This document shows positions 51,243-60,759 of a stretch of 64,000 nucleotides of DNA, piece by piece. Source of the stretch: Spirosoma sp. (lineage in GTDB: Bacteria; Bacteroidota; Bacteroidia; Cytophagales; Spirosomataceae). The notes under the pieces are model-generated. The model was not told where the DNA came from. It made no database searches and saw only the letters and a list, made by a program, of their open reading frames with translations. Each line of letters begins with the position of its first letter. Within the stretch, counting starts at the first letter, position 1. A program made the translations under genes and the position numbers. The DNA lies in NCBI RefSeq assembly GCF_026391055.1, contig NZ_JAPLET010000010.1, positions 326,620 through 390,619 of the forward strand. The letters run 5' to 3'.

Positions 51243-51961
51243 TTCCCGCTGATTTTTTGCAACTCCTTTAACGTCACGCGCCCTTCGTAAATCGCTTTGC
51301 CAACGATAACGCCGAAGACGTTCATATCGGCCAGGGTTTCAATATCGGCCATGTTGCTGACACCCCCGCTGGCAATGATGTTCAGGTCAGGAAACTGGTC
51401 CTGCATATTGCGGTACAGATCGAACGAAGGCCCCTGTAACAGTCCATCTTTCGCTACATCGGTACTGATCACGTATTTGATTCCCTTCTCAACCCAGTTC
51501 TGAAGGAAGTCATAGATCCAGACGTCGGTACCTTCTTCCCAACCGCTAACGGCGATTTTTTCATTTTTGGCATCGGCACCCAGAATTAGTTTTTCGGAAC
51601 CCAGCTGCGAAAGCCAACGTTCCATCTGGTCAGGATTTTTTACGGCAATGCTTCCGCCAGTAACTTGCTTAGCCCCGCACTCAAACACAACCCGTAAATC
51701 TTCGTCGGACTGAACGCCACCACCGAAATCGACGTGCAGACTGGTTTTAGACGTTATCAACTCCAGCACCTTCCAGTTGATAACGCGTTTTTCTTTAGCC
51801 CCGTCAAGGTCTACTAAATGCAGGCGAGTCAGACCGGCATCTTCAAACTGTTTTGCCACTTCAAGCGGACGGGCGTTGTATTCTTTCTTCTGGTTGTAGT
51901 CGCCCTGAGTGAGTCGAACGGCTTTACCATCGATGAGGTCAATAGCGGGGATTATATGCAT
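51239..51961 (-). CDS. hisA: Phosphoribosylformimino-5-aminoimidazole carboxamide ribotide isomerase
   Basis: The 240-residue TIM barrel isomerises ProFAR in histidine synthesis. IIPAIDLIDGKAVRLTQGDY is the start, HVDFGGGVQSDEDLRVVFECGA and STDVAKDGLLQGPSFDLY the phosphate-binding halves. The start at 51961 is canonical; the longer frame reads through an inverted-repeat element. The next gene overlaps by ATGA. Confidence 0.95.
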   Translation of the reverse strand: MHIIPAIDLIDGKAVRLTQGDYNQKKEYNARPLEVAKQFEDAGLTRLHLVDLDGAKEKRVINWKVLELITSKTSLHVDFGGGVQSDEDLRVVFECGAKQVTGGSIAVKNPDQMERWLSQLGSEKLILGADAKNEKIAVSGWEEGTDVWIYDFLQNWVEKGIKYVISTDVAKDGLLQGPSFDLYRNMQDQFPDLNIIASGGVSNMADIETLADMNVFGVIVGKAIYEGRVTLKELQKISGK

Positions 51962-51964
51962 TTC

Positions 51965-52091
51965 TGTAGCACCGGGCATCGCGCCCGGCCGTGTTAGTAA
52001 GTTCTGGCTCTGTTGTTTGCCATAACGAGTGGGTCGTTGCAAATCCCTCGTTACTATTCTTCTCTTACCGGGCGTCCCGCCCGGCACTACA
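51965..52091. repeat. Complex inverted-repeat element between hisH and hisA
   Basis: TGTAGCACCGGGC (51965-51977) is mirrored by GCCCGGCACTACA (52079-52091) with one gap-like shift (two mismatches), and TAACGAG/CTCGTTA lie inside (about 52023-52054), with a short GCCCGG/CCGGGC stem near each end. The right end includes the hisH stop. Such ends and length recall a small non-autonomous element, but no target duplication is evident. Confidence 0.5.
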
Positions 52092-52674
52092 ACGTTAAAA
52101 AGTTTTCTAAAATCCGCTGCCCCACATTTCCACTGATCTCGGCATGGAACTGAGCTGCGTAAAAATTATCCCGGTGCAGCATAGCGCTGAACGGCCGGAC
52201 ATAATCGCAGATAGCCGTCGTTTCGGGGCACACATCGGCCGCGTAGCTATGAACGAAGTAAACGTACGAGTTATCGTTCAGTCCTTCTGTCAGGGGGCCG
52301 CGCAGCGTATGAATGTTGTTCCAGCCGGTATGCGGCACTTTCAGACCCGCTTCATTCGGAAACCGCCGGACATCGATATCGAAAATGCCCATGCAGGTCG
52401 TGTTGTTCTCTTCAGAATAGCGGCACATGAGCTGCATACCCACGCAGGTGCCCAGCACCGGCTGTTTGAGCGACGGAATCAGTTTGTCCAATCCCCGTTC
52501 TCGAAGATAAGCCATTGCCGTACTGGCTTCACCCACGCCGGGAAAGATAACCTTATCGGCCGAGCGGATTTCGGCTTCATCATCGGTAAGCAGATAACTG
52601 GCTCCCAGCCGATCCAGCGCGTACATCACCGATTGCACGTTCCCCGCGTTGTATTTAATAATGACAGTTTTCAT
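52087..52674 (-). CDS. hisH: Imidazole glycerol phosphate synthase, glutaminase subunit
   Basis: The 195-residue class I amidotransferase supplies ammonia to HisF. The nucleophile is in GTCVGMQLM, the catalytic His and Glu in QFHAEISGN (family FHPEKS). The start KTVIIKYNAGNVQSV is as expected. It opens the hisH-hisA-GNAT-hisF group, and the repeat element separates it from hisA. Confidence 0.94.
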   Translation of the reverse strand: MKTVIIKYNAGNVQSVMYALDRLGASYLLTDDEAEIRSADKVIFPGVGEASTAMAYLRERGLDKLIPSLKQPVLGTCVGMQLMCRYSEENNTTCMGIFDIDVRRFPNEAGLKVPHTGWNNIHTLRGPLTEGLNDNSYVYFVHSYAADVCPETTAICDYVRPFSAMLHRDNFYAAQFHAEISGNVGQRILENFLTL

Positions 52675-52681
52675 ACATAAG

Positions 52682-52712
52682 AAAGCCCGGCTCTTTGGCA
52701 GAACCGGGCTTT
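52682..52712. terminator. Hairpin before hisH
   Basis: AAAGCCCGG.TCT pairs with AGA.CCGGGCTTT around TTGGC. It ends the transcript upstream (52855 gene) or acts as a his leader hairpin; no leader peptide with His codons is evident. Confidence 0.65.
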
Positions 52713-52854
52713 GTATATTGTGGTAATCAGAAGTATCTATCCGAATTCACAAACACGAGCATCTTGTTCTGCTGCGTTACCGCTCAGAATGATGATGCCG
52801 ATGAATTGTTGCCTGTGAAGTCATAGGGCAAAGGTAAACGCTATGGCCTGTAAA

Positions 52855-53781
52855 TCAAAACAAACTTCCCTGTACTACTTTGGGTTGGAGAACGGGCTGA
52901 CGCAGGTTCAGGCCACAGTGTTTGTTCAACTCGCGAATCCAATAAGCGATCAGTTCAGGAGCGGTGTCGTTGTCGCCACCACCGTGCACAAACAGATAAG
53001 CCCGCTGAAGGCCCTTTTCAAACCACGTTTTCAGCCGCTGCACCCAGGCATCGGTTCGCGCATAGTCCGTTGGATGACCTTCATTGGCAATGAACCGAAG
53101 TGTTAATACGGGGCTGCTCAGGCCCATGTGCAAGACATCCCGCCGACCGGCAACATCGGTAATGACCACATGCCGATGAAGGTTGAAAAGACGCTCAAGC
53201 GTTTGGTGCCAGACAGCCGTTTTGCTGAACCAATCTGGGTGGCGGAATTCGACGGCCACATCCAGCTCATCGGGCAGACTTTTAAGGTAAGCCTCCAGAA
53301 CAGGCCATTTATCGGGGCTGAAATTGGGAGGTAACTGTAAAAACGTCATGCCCAGGTATTCTTCGAGACTCAAAACAGCATTCACAAACTCCTCAGTCAG
53401 CCCTTCGGTAGCAATTAGCTGCCGTTCATGGCTGATCATCTGCGGGAATTTAGGGCAATAGGTGAATCCATCCGTTGCCTCCATCTTCCACTTATCGATC
53501 ATGCCCAGCGTCGGAATCTGGTAATGGGTCAGATTAAGCTCAATGGTATTGAACTGGCGGGTGTAGTAGTGTAGAAATTCCTTTTCCTTTGCCGTAGACG
53601 GGTACACTTTTCCGACATAATCTTTGTTAGCCCATACAGGTCCACCGATGGAAACCAACGGCTGACATCGCCCGCTATGCTGTATTTGCTCGACGGCCGA
53701 CCAGATCCGGCCGTTGAAGGCAGCACCGGGCGGTAAGCTGAAATTTACGTTACTAAGGTTTTGTACTTTCCCGAATTCCAT
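52855..53781 (-). CDS. DUF72-family protein
   Basis: The 308-residue TIM-barrel-like protein has the DUF72 (YecE) marks: VSIGGPVWANKDYVGKVYP, FNTIELNLTHYQIP, FTYCPKFPQMISHE, FLQLPPNFSP and DVAVEFRHPDWF. Its biochemical role is unknown. The start at 53781 (MEFGKVQNLSNV) is preferred; the open frame continues to 53850. Confidence 0.85.
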   Translation of the reverse strand: MEFGKVQNLSNVNFSLPPGAAFNGRIWSAVEQIQHSGRCQPLVSIGGPVWANKDYVGKVYPSTAKEKEFLHYYTRQFNTIELNLTHYQIPTLGMIDKWKMEATDGFTYCPKFPQMISHERQLIATEGLTEEFVNAVLSLEEYLGMTFLQLPPNFSPDKWPVLEAYLKSLPDELDVAVEFRHPDWFSKTAVWHQTLERLFNLHRHVVITDVAGRRDVLHMGLSSPVLTLRFIANEGHPTDYARTDAWVQRLKTWFEKGLQRAYLFVHGGGDNDTAPELIAYWIRELNKHCGLNLRQPVLQPKVVQGSLF

Positions 53782-53946
53782 GTGTGCCTGATCATGAAGT
53801 GTAGTTATAAAACTGCCAAAGACAGGCTTTCGTTTTTTCGCCCTACCCAATTTAGTTAATTTTGCTTTTTATCCGTAATCCTCACAATCGGTTTTCAGGA
53901 TAATGCCACGTTGCAGGATTGTACGGAACAGTATTTCAACTGATTT

Positions 53947-56622
53947 ATGATTTCAAAGACATACGCCCCCCAGGAAATCGAGGAAAAATGGTATCAATAT
54001 TGGCTTGATAACCAATTTTTTAAATCTACGCCCGACCCGGAGAAAGAGCCATATACTGTCGTTATTCCTCCCCCAAACGTGACAGGTGTGCTGCATATGG
54101 GCCATATGCTCAATAATACCATTCAGGATGTGCTGGTCCGGAAAGCGCGTATGGAAGGTAAAAACGCCTGCTGGGTACCCGGCACCGACCACGCCAGTAT
54201 TGCGACCGAAGCTAAAGTGGTGGCTATGCTCAAGGAACGGGGCATTAGCAAGAAAGACCTGACCCGCGAGGAGTTTCTGGAATACGCCTGGGAATGGACG
54301 CATAAGTACGGCGGTATTATTCTGTCGCAGTTGCGTAAACTCGGCGCTTCCTGCGACTGGGACCGTACACGCTTTACGATGGAACCGGCTCTGCACGATT
54401 CCGTTATCGACGTGTTTGTCGACCTCTACGAAAAGGGACAGATATACCGGGGCGTTCGGATGGTGAACTGGGACCCACAGGGGCGCACGGCCGTATCCGA
54501 CGAGGAAGTTATCACCAAAGAAATTCAGCAGAAGCTCGTTTACATCCGCTATGAAATAGCCGGAAGCAACGGACAGGATGCGATTACCATTGCCACCGTT
54601 CGGCCGGAAACGATCATGGCCGATGCGGCTATTGCCGTTAACCCCAACGACGAACGATACAAGCACCTGCACGGCCGGAAAGCCATTATCCCACTTATCA
54701 ACCGAGAAATCCCCATCATCACGGATGAGTATGTGACGATGGATTTTGGAACGGGTGGTCTGAAAGTAACGCCCGCCCATGACCCTAATGATTACGCGCT
54801 GGGTATTGCGCACAACCTGCCCGTTCTGGATATCCTCAACGATGATGGTACACTCAACGAGAAGGCGCAGATTCTGGTCGGAACGGACCGCTTTGCGGCC
54901 CGGAAAGCCATTATAAAATTACTGGAAGAATCTGGTAATCTGGAGAAAACAGAAGAGTATAAATCGAACGTTGGTACATCGGAACGCACCGGCGCCGTTA
55001 TTGAGCCGAAGCTATCGTTGCAGTGGTTCCTGAAAATGGACGAGCTTTCGAAACCCGCGCTGAAGAATGTAATGGACGATACTATTCATCTGGTGCCGCC
55101 CAAATTTAAGAACATGTACCGGTCGTGGATGGAGAACGTCCATGATTGGTGCATCAGCCGTCAGCTTTGGTGGGGACAGCGCATACCAGCGTTTTACATG
55201 CAGGATGGCACCATCATTGTTGCTAGAAACAAGCACGAAGCATTGGAAAAAGTACAGCACGAAAAACTGCTGTTTGCCATGACCGAGGCCGATCTGACGC
55301 AGGACGAAGACGTACTTGACACCTGGTTTTCGTCTTGGCTTTGGCCCATATCGGTATTCGACGGTCTGAAAGACCCTAACAATGCCGATATAAACTATTA
55401 TTACCCAACCAACGACCTTGTTACGGCTCCCGAAATTCTGTTCTTCTGGGTAGCCCGAATGATTATTGCCGGGTACGAGTACCGGGGCGAAGCACCGTTC
55501 AAGAACGTGTACCTAACGGGTATTGTCCGCGATAAGTTGGGCCGTAAAATGTCGAAGTCGTTGGGTAACTCACCGGACCCACTCGATCTCATCGACCAGT
55601 ACGGTGCCGATGGCGTACGCACGGGTATGCTTTTCAGTTCGGCGGCAGGAAACGACCTGATGTTCGACGAGAAGTTAGTGGAGCAAGGCCGGAATTTCAG
55701 CAACAAAATCTGGAATGCTTTCCGGTTAGTGAAAGGGTGGACGGTGGCGAACGATAACCTAGAGACAACGCGTGCATCGTCTTTACCCATCCAATGGTTC
55801 GAATCCAAATTGAACGCAACATTAATCCAGATAGAAGACGATTTCAGCAAGTTCCGGATTTCGGATGCATTACAAGCTGTTTACAAACTGATTTGGGATG
55901 ACTTCTGCTCGCAGTATCTTGAACTGATCAAACCCCCGTTTGATGCAGTAACGGGTACCTCGCAACCCATTGACAGGGCAACATACGAGGCTACCATTAA
56001 TTTCTTCGAGCAGCTAATGGGACTGGCTCATCCGTTCATGCCGTTTATTACGGAGGAAATTTGGCAGGATATTCGCGAACGGCAAGCAGGTGAAAGCATT
56101 TGTATCTCGTCGTTTCCGAAGGCCGGTACTGTCGATAGTCAGGTTCTGACTGATTTTGACACCTTATTTGAGATAATCTCGAATATTCGAAACATTCGGA
56201 ACGCAAAACAGATTTCGCCTAAAACGGAACTTCCGCTGGCTATTAAAACGGGCACATCCGAGCGGTTTGGCAAGTTGGAAGCCCTGGTGCAGAAAATGGC
56301 CAACGTTTCGGCGATCAGTTATGTAAATGAGCAAGGCGCTAGTGAGGCCGCTTCTGGACTGGCCCTCTCGTTTCTGATTAAAGGCGATGAGTACTTTGTA
56401 AATATTGCCGGTGAAATTGACGTTGAGCAGGAAATTGCCAGCACACGTAAGGAGTTGGAATACAACATTGGTTTTCGCGAGTCGACGCTCAAGAAGCTGT
56501 CGAACGAGAAATTCGTTGCCAATGCCAAACCCGAACTGGTGGACCGTGAGCGTCAAAAATTAGCAGATGCCGATGCCAAAATACAGGCCCTGGAGCAACG
56601 ATTGAAGGACTTAAGCGTATAG
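53947..56622 (+). CDS. valS: Valyl-tRNA synthetase
   Basis: The 891-residue class I synthetase has HMGHML near 48 (HIGH), the editing CP1 domain (about 190-380), [12 protein letters not shown] near 535 and a C-terminal coiled-coil arm (EIASTRKELEYNIG and further). Length is normal. It is divergent from the DUF72 gene. Confidence 0.97.
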   Translation: MISKTYAPQEIEEKWYQYWLDNQFFKSTPDPEKEPYTVVIPPPNVTGVLHMGHMLNNTIQDVLVRKARMEGKNACWVPGTDHASIATEAKVVAMLKERGISKKDLTREEFLEYAWEWTHKYGGIILSQLRKLGASCDWDRTRFTMEPALHDSVIDVFVDLYEKGQIYRGVRMVNWDPQGRTAVSDEEVITKEIQQKLVYIRYEIAGSNGQDAITIATVRPETIMADAAIAVNPNDERYKHLHGRKAIIPLINREIPIITDEYVTMDFGTGGLKVTPAHDPNDYALGIAHNLPVLDILNDDGTLNEKAQILVGTDRFAARKAIIKLLEESGNLEKTEEYKSNVGTSERTGAVIEPKLSLQWFLKMDELSKPALKNVMDDTIHLVPPKFKNMYRSWMENVHDWCISRQLWWGQRIPAFYMQDGTIIVARNKHEALEKVQHEKLLFAMTEADLTQDEDVLDTWFSSWLWPISVFDGLKDPNNADINYYYPTNDLVTAPEILFFWVARMIIAGYEYRGEAPFKNVYLTGIVRDKLGRKMSKSLGNSPDPLDLIDQYGADGVRTGMLFSSAAGNDLMFDEKLVEQGRNFSNKIWNAFRLVKGWTVANDNLETTRASSLPIQWFESKLNATLIQIEDDFSKFRISDALQAVYKLIWDDFCSQYLELIKPPFDAVTGTSQPIDRATYEATINFFEQLMGLAHPFMPFITEEIWQDIRERQAGESICISSFPKAGTVDSQVLTDFDTLFEIISNIRNIRNAKQISPKTELPLAIKTGTSERFGKLEALVQKMANVSAISYVNEQGASEAASGLALSFLIKGDEYFVNIAGEIDVEQEIASTRKELEYNIGFRESTLKKLSNEKFVANAKPELVDRERQKLADADAKIQALEQRLKDLSV

Positions 56623-56703
56623 TTACTGAGACCCTCCTAATGACAATTAGCAATTGATACTAAAGGGGTTAATGACCAGTTTATAAATTTTAACCATATT
56701 TTT

Positions 56704-56749
56704 AAAGCAATAATGCAATTATTTGGTTAAATAATTGCATTATTGCTTT
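56704..56749. terminator. 21-bp perfect hairpin after valS
   Basis: Bases 56704-56724 and 56729-56749 are exact reverse complements (core GCAATAATGCAATTATT) with a four-base loop. It is AT-rich, unlike the other long hairpins. Confidence 0.7.
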
Positions 56750-56769
56750 CTATAAATTCTATATCGTCA

Positions 56770-57288
56770 ATGAACAAGTGTATCTTTCTGGACCGGGATG
56801 GTGTTTTAAATGAGGACCGAACGGACTACGTGTATCGGGTTGAGGATTTTATTATTCCCGACGGTGTGCCCGAAGCGCTCCGCTTACTGAAAGATGCCGG
56901 GTATTTGCTCATTGTCATTACCAACCAAGCAGGTATTGCTCGAGGGCTCTACACCCGCGACGATGTCATGGCTTGTTATCAGTATTTGCAAGAACAGTGC
57001 GGCCAACTCATCGACGATATTTACTACTGCCCGCATCACCCCAAATACGATACCGAGTCCCTAACCCGGAAACCCGGTTCGCTGATGCTTGAAAAAGCAA
57101 TGGCTAAATATAATATCCTGCCTAACCAGTCCTGGATGATTGGCGACGCGCTCCGGGATATGCAGGCGGGTAAACGAGTTGGCGTTCGCACGGTTCGCAT
57201 TGCCCATGAACCGGAGCTTACCCCCGAGTGTGATGGCTGCGCTCCCAACCTATTGGAAGCCTCTCGCTTTGTGCTGGAATATGCATAG
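56770..57288 (+). CDS. gmhB: D-glycero-beta-D-manno-heptose 1,7-bisphosphatase
   Basis: The 172-residue HAD phosphatase has FLDRDGVLNED at the start, ITNQAGIARG near 55, a zinc loop with CPHHP near 95 to 100, RKPGSLML, and GDALRDMQAGKRVG. It removes the C7 phosphate in ADP-heptose synthesis for lipopolysaccharide core. Start at 56770 gives MNKCIFLDRDG. A long hairpin follows. Confidence 0.88.
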   Translation: MNKCIFLDRDGVLNEDRTDYVYRVEDFIIPDGVPEALRLLKDAGYLLIVITNQAGIARGLYTRDDVMACYQYLQEQCGQLIDDIYYCPHHPKYDTESLTRKPGSLMLEKAMAKYNILPNQSWMIGDALRDMQAGKRVGVRTVRIAHEPELTPECDGCAPNLLEASRFVLEYA

Positions 57289-57353
57289 ACTAGGTATCAA
57301 TAAAAAAGGGCTCTATTCTTGTTGAATGGAGCCCTTTTTTATTGATACCTAGT
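57289..57353. terminator. 25-bp perfect inverted repeat
   Basis: Bases 57289-57313 and 57329-57353 are exact reverse complements (core GTATCAATAAAAAAGGGC), with a T run inside the right arm. It separates the convergent gmhB and small-lipoprotein genes. Confidence 0.75.
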
Positions 57354-57360
57354 TCTTTAC

Positions 57361-57486
57361 CTAAGCCCGAACTTGTCCAGAAGCAGGCTTTAGTGTGCTT
57401 CCGTAAGCTGGGCAATTTGCCTTGCGTGAGCATGACCCGAGCGATAACGTTGCCAGTACAGCACCAAAGATCAGTAGTTTTTTCAT
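57361..57486 (-). CDS. Small lipoprotein, 41 residues
   Basis: The minus-strand frame reads MKKLLIFGAVLATLSLGSCS and ends in a short mature part of about 23 residues (RKANCPAYGSTLKPASGQVR, then A). The lipobox LGSC is textbook and Lys2-Lys3 start the signal. It is between gmhB and the arginine decarboxylase gene, in the same direction as the latter and 113 bases beyond its stop. Tiny lipoproteins with NCPAYG-like tails are seen in some Cytophagales (from memory). Function unknown. Confidence 0.7.
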   Translation of the reverse strand: MKKLLIFGAVLATLSLGSCSRKANCPAYGSTLKPASGQVRA

Positions 57487-57598
57487 GAATCGATAGTCTC
57501 TGCTTTTGATTTAACCTTCAGATCTATAAACGAATATAGTGCCAAAAACAGTACGATTCGTTAGTTTTTTATCGGGCTGGCGTGCTAGCCCGATAAAA

Positions 57599-59083
57599 TT
57601 AGTTTTCGTCCTTTATCAATTCAGCTTCCTCTTCACGCTCTTCAGCAGCTTCGGTCGCTTCTAATTCCGTCATACCTGGCTCAGCGCCACCGTAGCCCAG
57701 AATCTTCAGCATTACTTCGCTATTCTGCTCAGGAGCGAACAGACGGGTACGCAAATTACCTTCATCATCCTTGTCAACAATGACGTGCTGCGGAGCTGGA
57801 ATCAGGCAATGTTGAATACCTCCATATCCTCCTAATGATTCCTGATAGGCTCCGGTATGAAACAGTCCGATGTACTGATCTTCCGTATCCTGGTCAAAAA
57901 TAGGCAGATATAAATCGGCACTATGGGCTTCGGTATTATAAAAATCGTGCGAATCGCAGGTCAGACCACCTAAGTTCACCTTCTGATACGGATTCTCCCA
58001 GTTATTGACAGAAAGCATAATGTACTTCTGCCCCAAGCCCCATGAATCAGGTAGCTGAGTAATGAACGATCCATCGATCATGTACCACAACTCTTTATCG
58101 TTCTGGAGCTTCTGATCGATCACCTTATAAATTACGGCCCCGCTTTCGCCAACGGTATACGAACCAAACTCCGTGAAGATATGCGGTACAGGTACGTTGT
58201 TCTTGTTGCAGATCCACTGAATACTTTCCACGATCTGGTCGATCATGGCCTGGTAGTCGTAAGTAAACTGGAACGACGTCTGGATAGGCATACCGCCACC
58301 AATATCGATAGAGTCGAGGTCCGGACACATCTTCCGCAGTTCGCAGTATTTATACATAAAGCGACTTAATTCGCTCCAGTAATAGGCGCTGTCTTTAATA
58401 CCCGTATTAATGAAGAAGTGCAGCATTTTAAGCTTGAACTTTTCATTCGGCTGAATTTTGCTACGGTACAGTTCATTCACATCACTATACCGAATACCTA
58501 AGCGAGAAGTATAGAAGGCAAAGTTAGGTTCTTCGTCTGTAGCAATCCGAATACCGAAATTAACCGTCTCGGCGGTTACCGAATTTTCGTAGGCCTCAAT
58601 TTCTTTCAGGTTATCCAGAACTGGAATACAGTTTGTGAAACCCTCGTTGAGAAGTTCACTTATATATTGCGTGTATAGCGGCCGTTTATATCCATTACAG
58701 ATAATGTAGGTGCTCTTACTAACTTTCTCCGCCTTATATAACTCCCTTATAATCTGGATATCGTAAGCTGACGACGTTTCGAGGTGTACGTTGTTCTTCA
58801 GAACCTCATCGAGTACAAACCGAAAGTGTGACGACTTCGTACAATAGCAATACGTATAATTCCCTTTGTAATTATACCGCTTCATGGCGTTCTTGAACAG
58901 CAGCTTGGCATGTTCAATATGCTCCGTAATTTTCGGTAAATACGTCAGTTTTAGCGGGGTACCGTACTGCTTGACAATGTCCATCAGTGGAACATTGTTG
59001 AACATCAGTTCATTGTTCTCGACATTGAACTCCCGGGTTGGGAACTCAAACGTCTGGTCAATCAGGTCATAGTATGTCTTCAT
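57599..59083 (-). CDS. speA: Arginine decarboxylase (biosynthetic, fold III)
   Basis: The 494-residue PLP enzyme of the alanine-racemase/ornithine decarboxylase fold makes agmatine from arginine, a start point of polyamine synthesis. YCTKSSHF near 80-87 holds the PLP lysine, and DSIDIGGGMPIQTSF, IFTEFGSYTVGES and NLGGLTCDSHD are conserved. The C-terminus ends in a Glu/Ala-rich acidic tail (EATEAAEEREEEAE). Related diaminopimelate or arginine decarboxylases of Bacteroidota are near 460 residues. The small-lipoprotein gene lies downstream. Confidence 0.85.
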   Translation of the reverse strand: MKTYYDLIDQTFEFPTREFNVENNELMFNNVPLMDIVKQYGTPLKLTYLPKITEHIEHAKLLFKNAMKRYNYKGNYTYCYCTKSSHFRFVLDEVLKNNVHLETSSAYDIQIIRELYKAEKVSKSTYIICNGYKRPLYTQYISELLNEGFTNCIPVLDNLKEIEAYENSVTAETVNFGIRIATDEEPNFAFYTSRLGIRYSDVNELYRSKIQPNEKFKLKMLHFFINTGIKDSAYYWSELSRFMYKYCELRKMCPDLDSIDIGGGMPIQTSFQFTYDYQAMIDQIVESIQWICNKNNVPVPHIFTEFGSYTVGESGAVIYKVIDQKLQNDKELWYMIDGSFITQLPDSWGLGQKYIMLSVNNWENPYQKVNLGGLTCDSHDFYNTEAHSADLYLPIFDQDTEDQYIGLFHTGAYQESLGGYGGIQHCLIPAPQHVIVDKDDEGNLRTRLFAPEQNSEVMLKILGYGGAEPGMTELEATEAAEEREEEAELIKDEN

Positions 59084-59343
59084 TCTTACGTTTGACGCAT
59101 AAAAGGGGATTTGTGTTCAAAAAACAGGCGCGAATTTCACCCGGAAAAATGGTGATCCGGCATTCCGGCTTTCCAAGTAAAGTTTATTCGTACGATAGTC
59201 AACGAAAAAGTGGGGGGTTTGATTCGGAAATCACATAAATTTAATAGTAGCTGAGCCTGGTTACCGGCCCGGCCAATTATCTTCTTTCCTGAAACCAAAA
59301 AGAACGTCTACTTTTGTCATTCGACACAGATTGATTTTACCGA

Positions 59344-60705
59344 ATGTCTCAGGTTATTCATTTTATTTCCATTGGCGGCAGTGCCATGCATAATCTTGCC
59401 CTGACGCTTCAACAACAAGGCTACACCATATCGGGCTCCGACGACGAAATCTACGACCCGTCTCGGTCCCGCTTGCAGCAGCATGGCTTATTACCCGCTG
59501 AAATGGGGTGGTTTCCGAAAAAAATCCATTCAGGTCTTACAGCCGTTATTGTTGGTATGCACGCACACAAGGAAAATCCGGAGCTTGTTAAAGCACTTGA
59601 GTTAGGCTTACCTATTTACTCATACCCTGAGTTCATGTACCAGCAAAGCCAGCAGAAGCAGCGAGTCGTTATCGCCGGAAGCCACGGCAAAACGACCATT
59701 ACCGCCATGATTCTGCACGTGCTCAAGTTCCACAACCGCAATTTCGACTACCTTGTAGGCGAGCAAATTGACGGGTTTGAGACTATGGCGAAATTGACGC
59801 CCGATGCGCCGGTTATCATTCTCGAAGGCGATGAATACCCATCGTCGCCCATCGATGCCCAACCAAAGTTCCTTCATTATCAGCCACATATTGCGCTAAT
59901 CAGTGGTATTGCCTGGGATCATGTCAATATTTACCCAACCTGGGACGAGTACGTCGACGCTTTCGAATTACTGGCCGAGGCCATGCCCAAGGCCGGCATT
60001 TTGATTTTTGATGAATCAGATGATATGCTTGATGTGATCGGGCAGAAAGAGCGTGCCGATATCACAAAGATTCCCTACCTGCCACATCCGGCTACAATCG
60101 TTGAAGGCAAAACGATTCTGGTGACTAAAAAAGGAGCGCGGGTTCCAATACAGGTATTTGGCCAGCATAACTTGAAAAATATTGCGGGCGCTATGACCGT
60201 CTGCGACCGAATAGGTATTACTGAAGATCAATTCTATGAAGCCATCCCAACATTTAAGCCGGTGGCTATGCGACTGGAAAAAGTTGCCGAAAAGGGCGGA
60301 CGAGTTCTGTATCGCGATTTTGCTCACTCTCCAGCTAAAGTAGAAGCAACCACCGAAGCAATGAAGCAACAATTTACCGGAAGAAAAGTCGTGGCTGTTG
60401 TTGAGTTGTCTACCTTCAGTAGTTTAAATAAAGCGTTTCTTAACCAGTACGAGGGCACATTAGACGCAGCTGATGTTGGAGTCGTCTACTTTTACGAAAA
60501 CGCATCAGATGGCAACCCAGAGGCTATATCGACAACGGATGTACTACATGCCTTTAATAAGCCGGGTTTACATGTGTTCAATAAGCCTGAAGAGTTGCAA
60601 AACTTTCTGATTGATCAGCAAGAAGCAGCTACTGTCTTCTTGTTAATGAGTTCCGGCCAGTTCGGCGGATTAGCAATAGATGCGTTAGCTGATAAACTTT
60701 TATAA
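59344..60705 (+). CDS. mpl: UDP-N-acetylmuramate:tripeptide ligase (Mpl)
   Basis: The 453-residue Mur ligase joins UDP-MurNAc to the L-Ala-gamma-D-Glu-mDAP tripeptide recovered from peptidoglycan. An N-terminal Rossmann domain begins with ISIGGSAMHNLA (about 8-19), the ATP loop is AGSHGKTTITAM near 114-125, and DEYPSSPID and WDHVNIYPT are Mpl-typical. TACTTTTG at 59309-59316 resembles a -7 promoter element, although no good -33 box was found. It is divergent from the arginine decarboxylase gene. Confidence 0.9.
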   Translation: MSQVIHFISIGGSAMHNLALTLQQQGYTISGSDDEIYDPSRSRLQQHGLLPAEMGWFPKKIHSGLTAVIVGMHAHKENPELVKALELGLPIYSYPEFMYQQSQQKQRVVIAGSHGKTTITAMILHVLKFHNRNFDYLVGEQIDGFETMAKLTPDAPVIILEGDEYPSSPIDAQPKFLHYQPHIALISGIAWDHVNIYPTWDEYVDAFELLAEAMPKAGILIFDESDDMLDVIGQKERADITKIPYLPHPATIVEGKTILVTKKGARVPIQVFGQHNLKNIAGAMTVCDRIGITEDQFYEAIPTFKPVAMRLEKVAEKGGRVLYRDFAHSPAKVEATTEAMKQQFTGRKVVAVVELSTFSSLNKAFLNQYEGTLDAADVGVVYFYENASDGNPEAISTTDVLHAFNKPGLHVFNKPEELQNFLIDQQEAATVFLLMSSGQFGGLAIDALADKLL

Positions 60706-60759
60706 ACAGGTTGACTTACAATTTTCTATACTTTTTAACAAACGAACGTTTGTTTTTCT

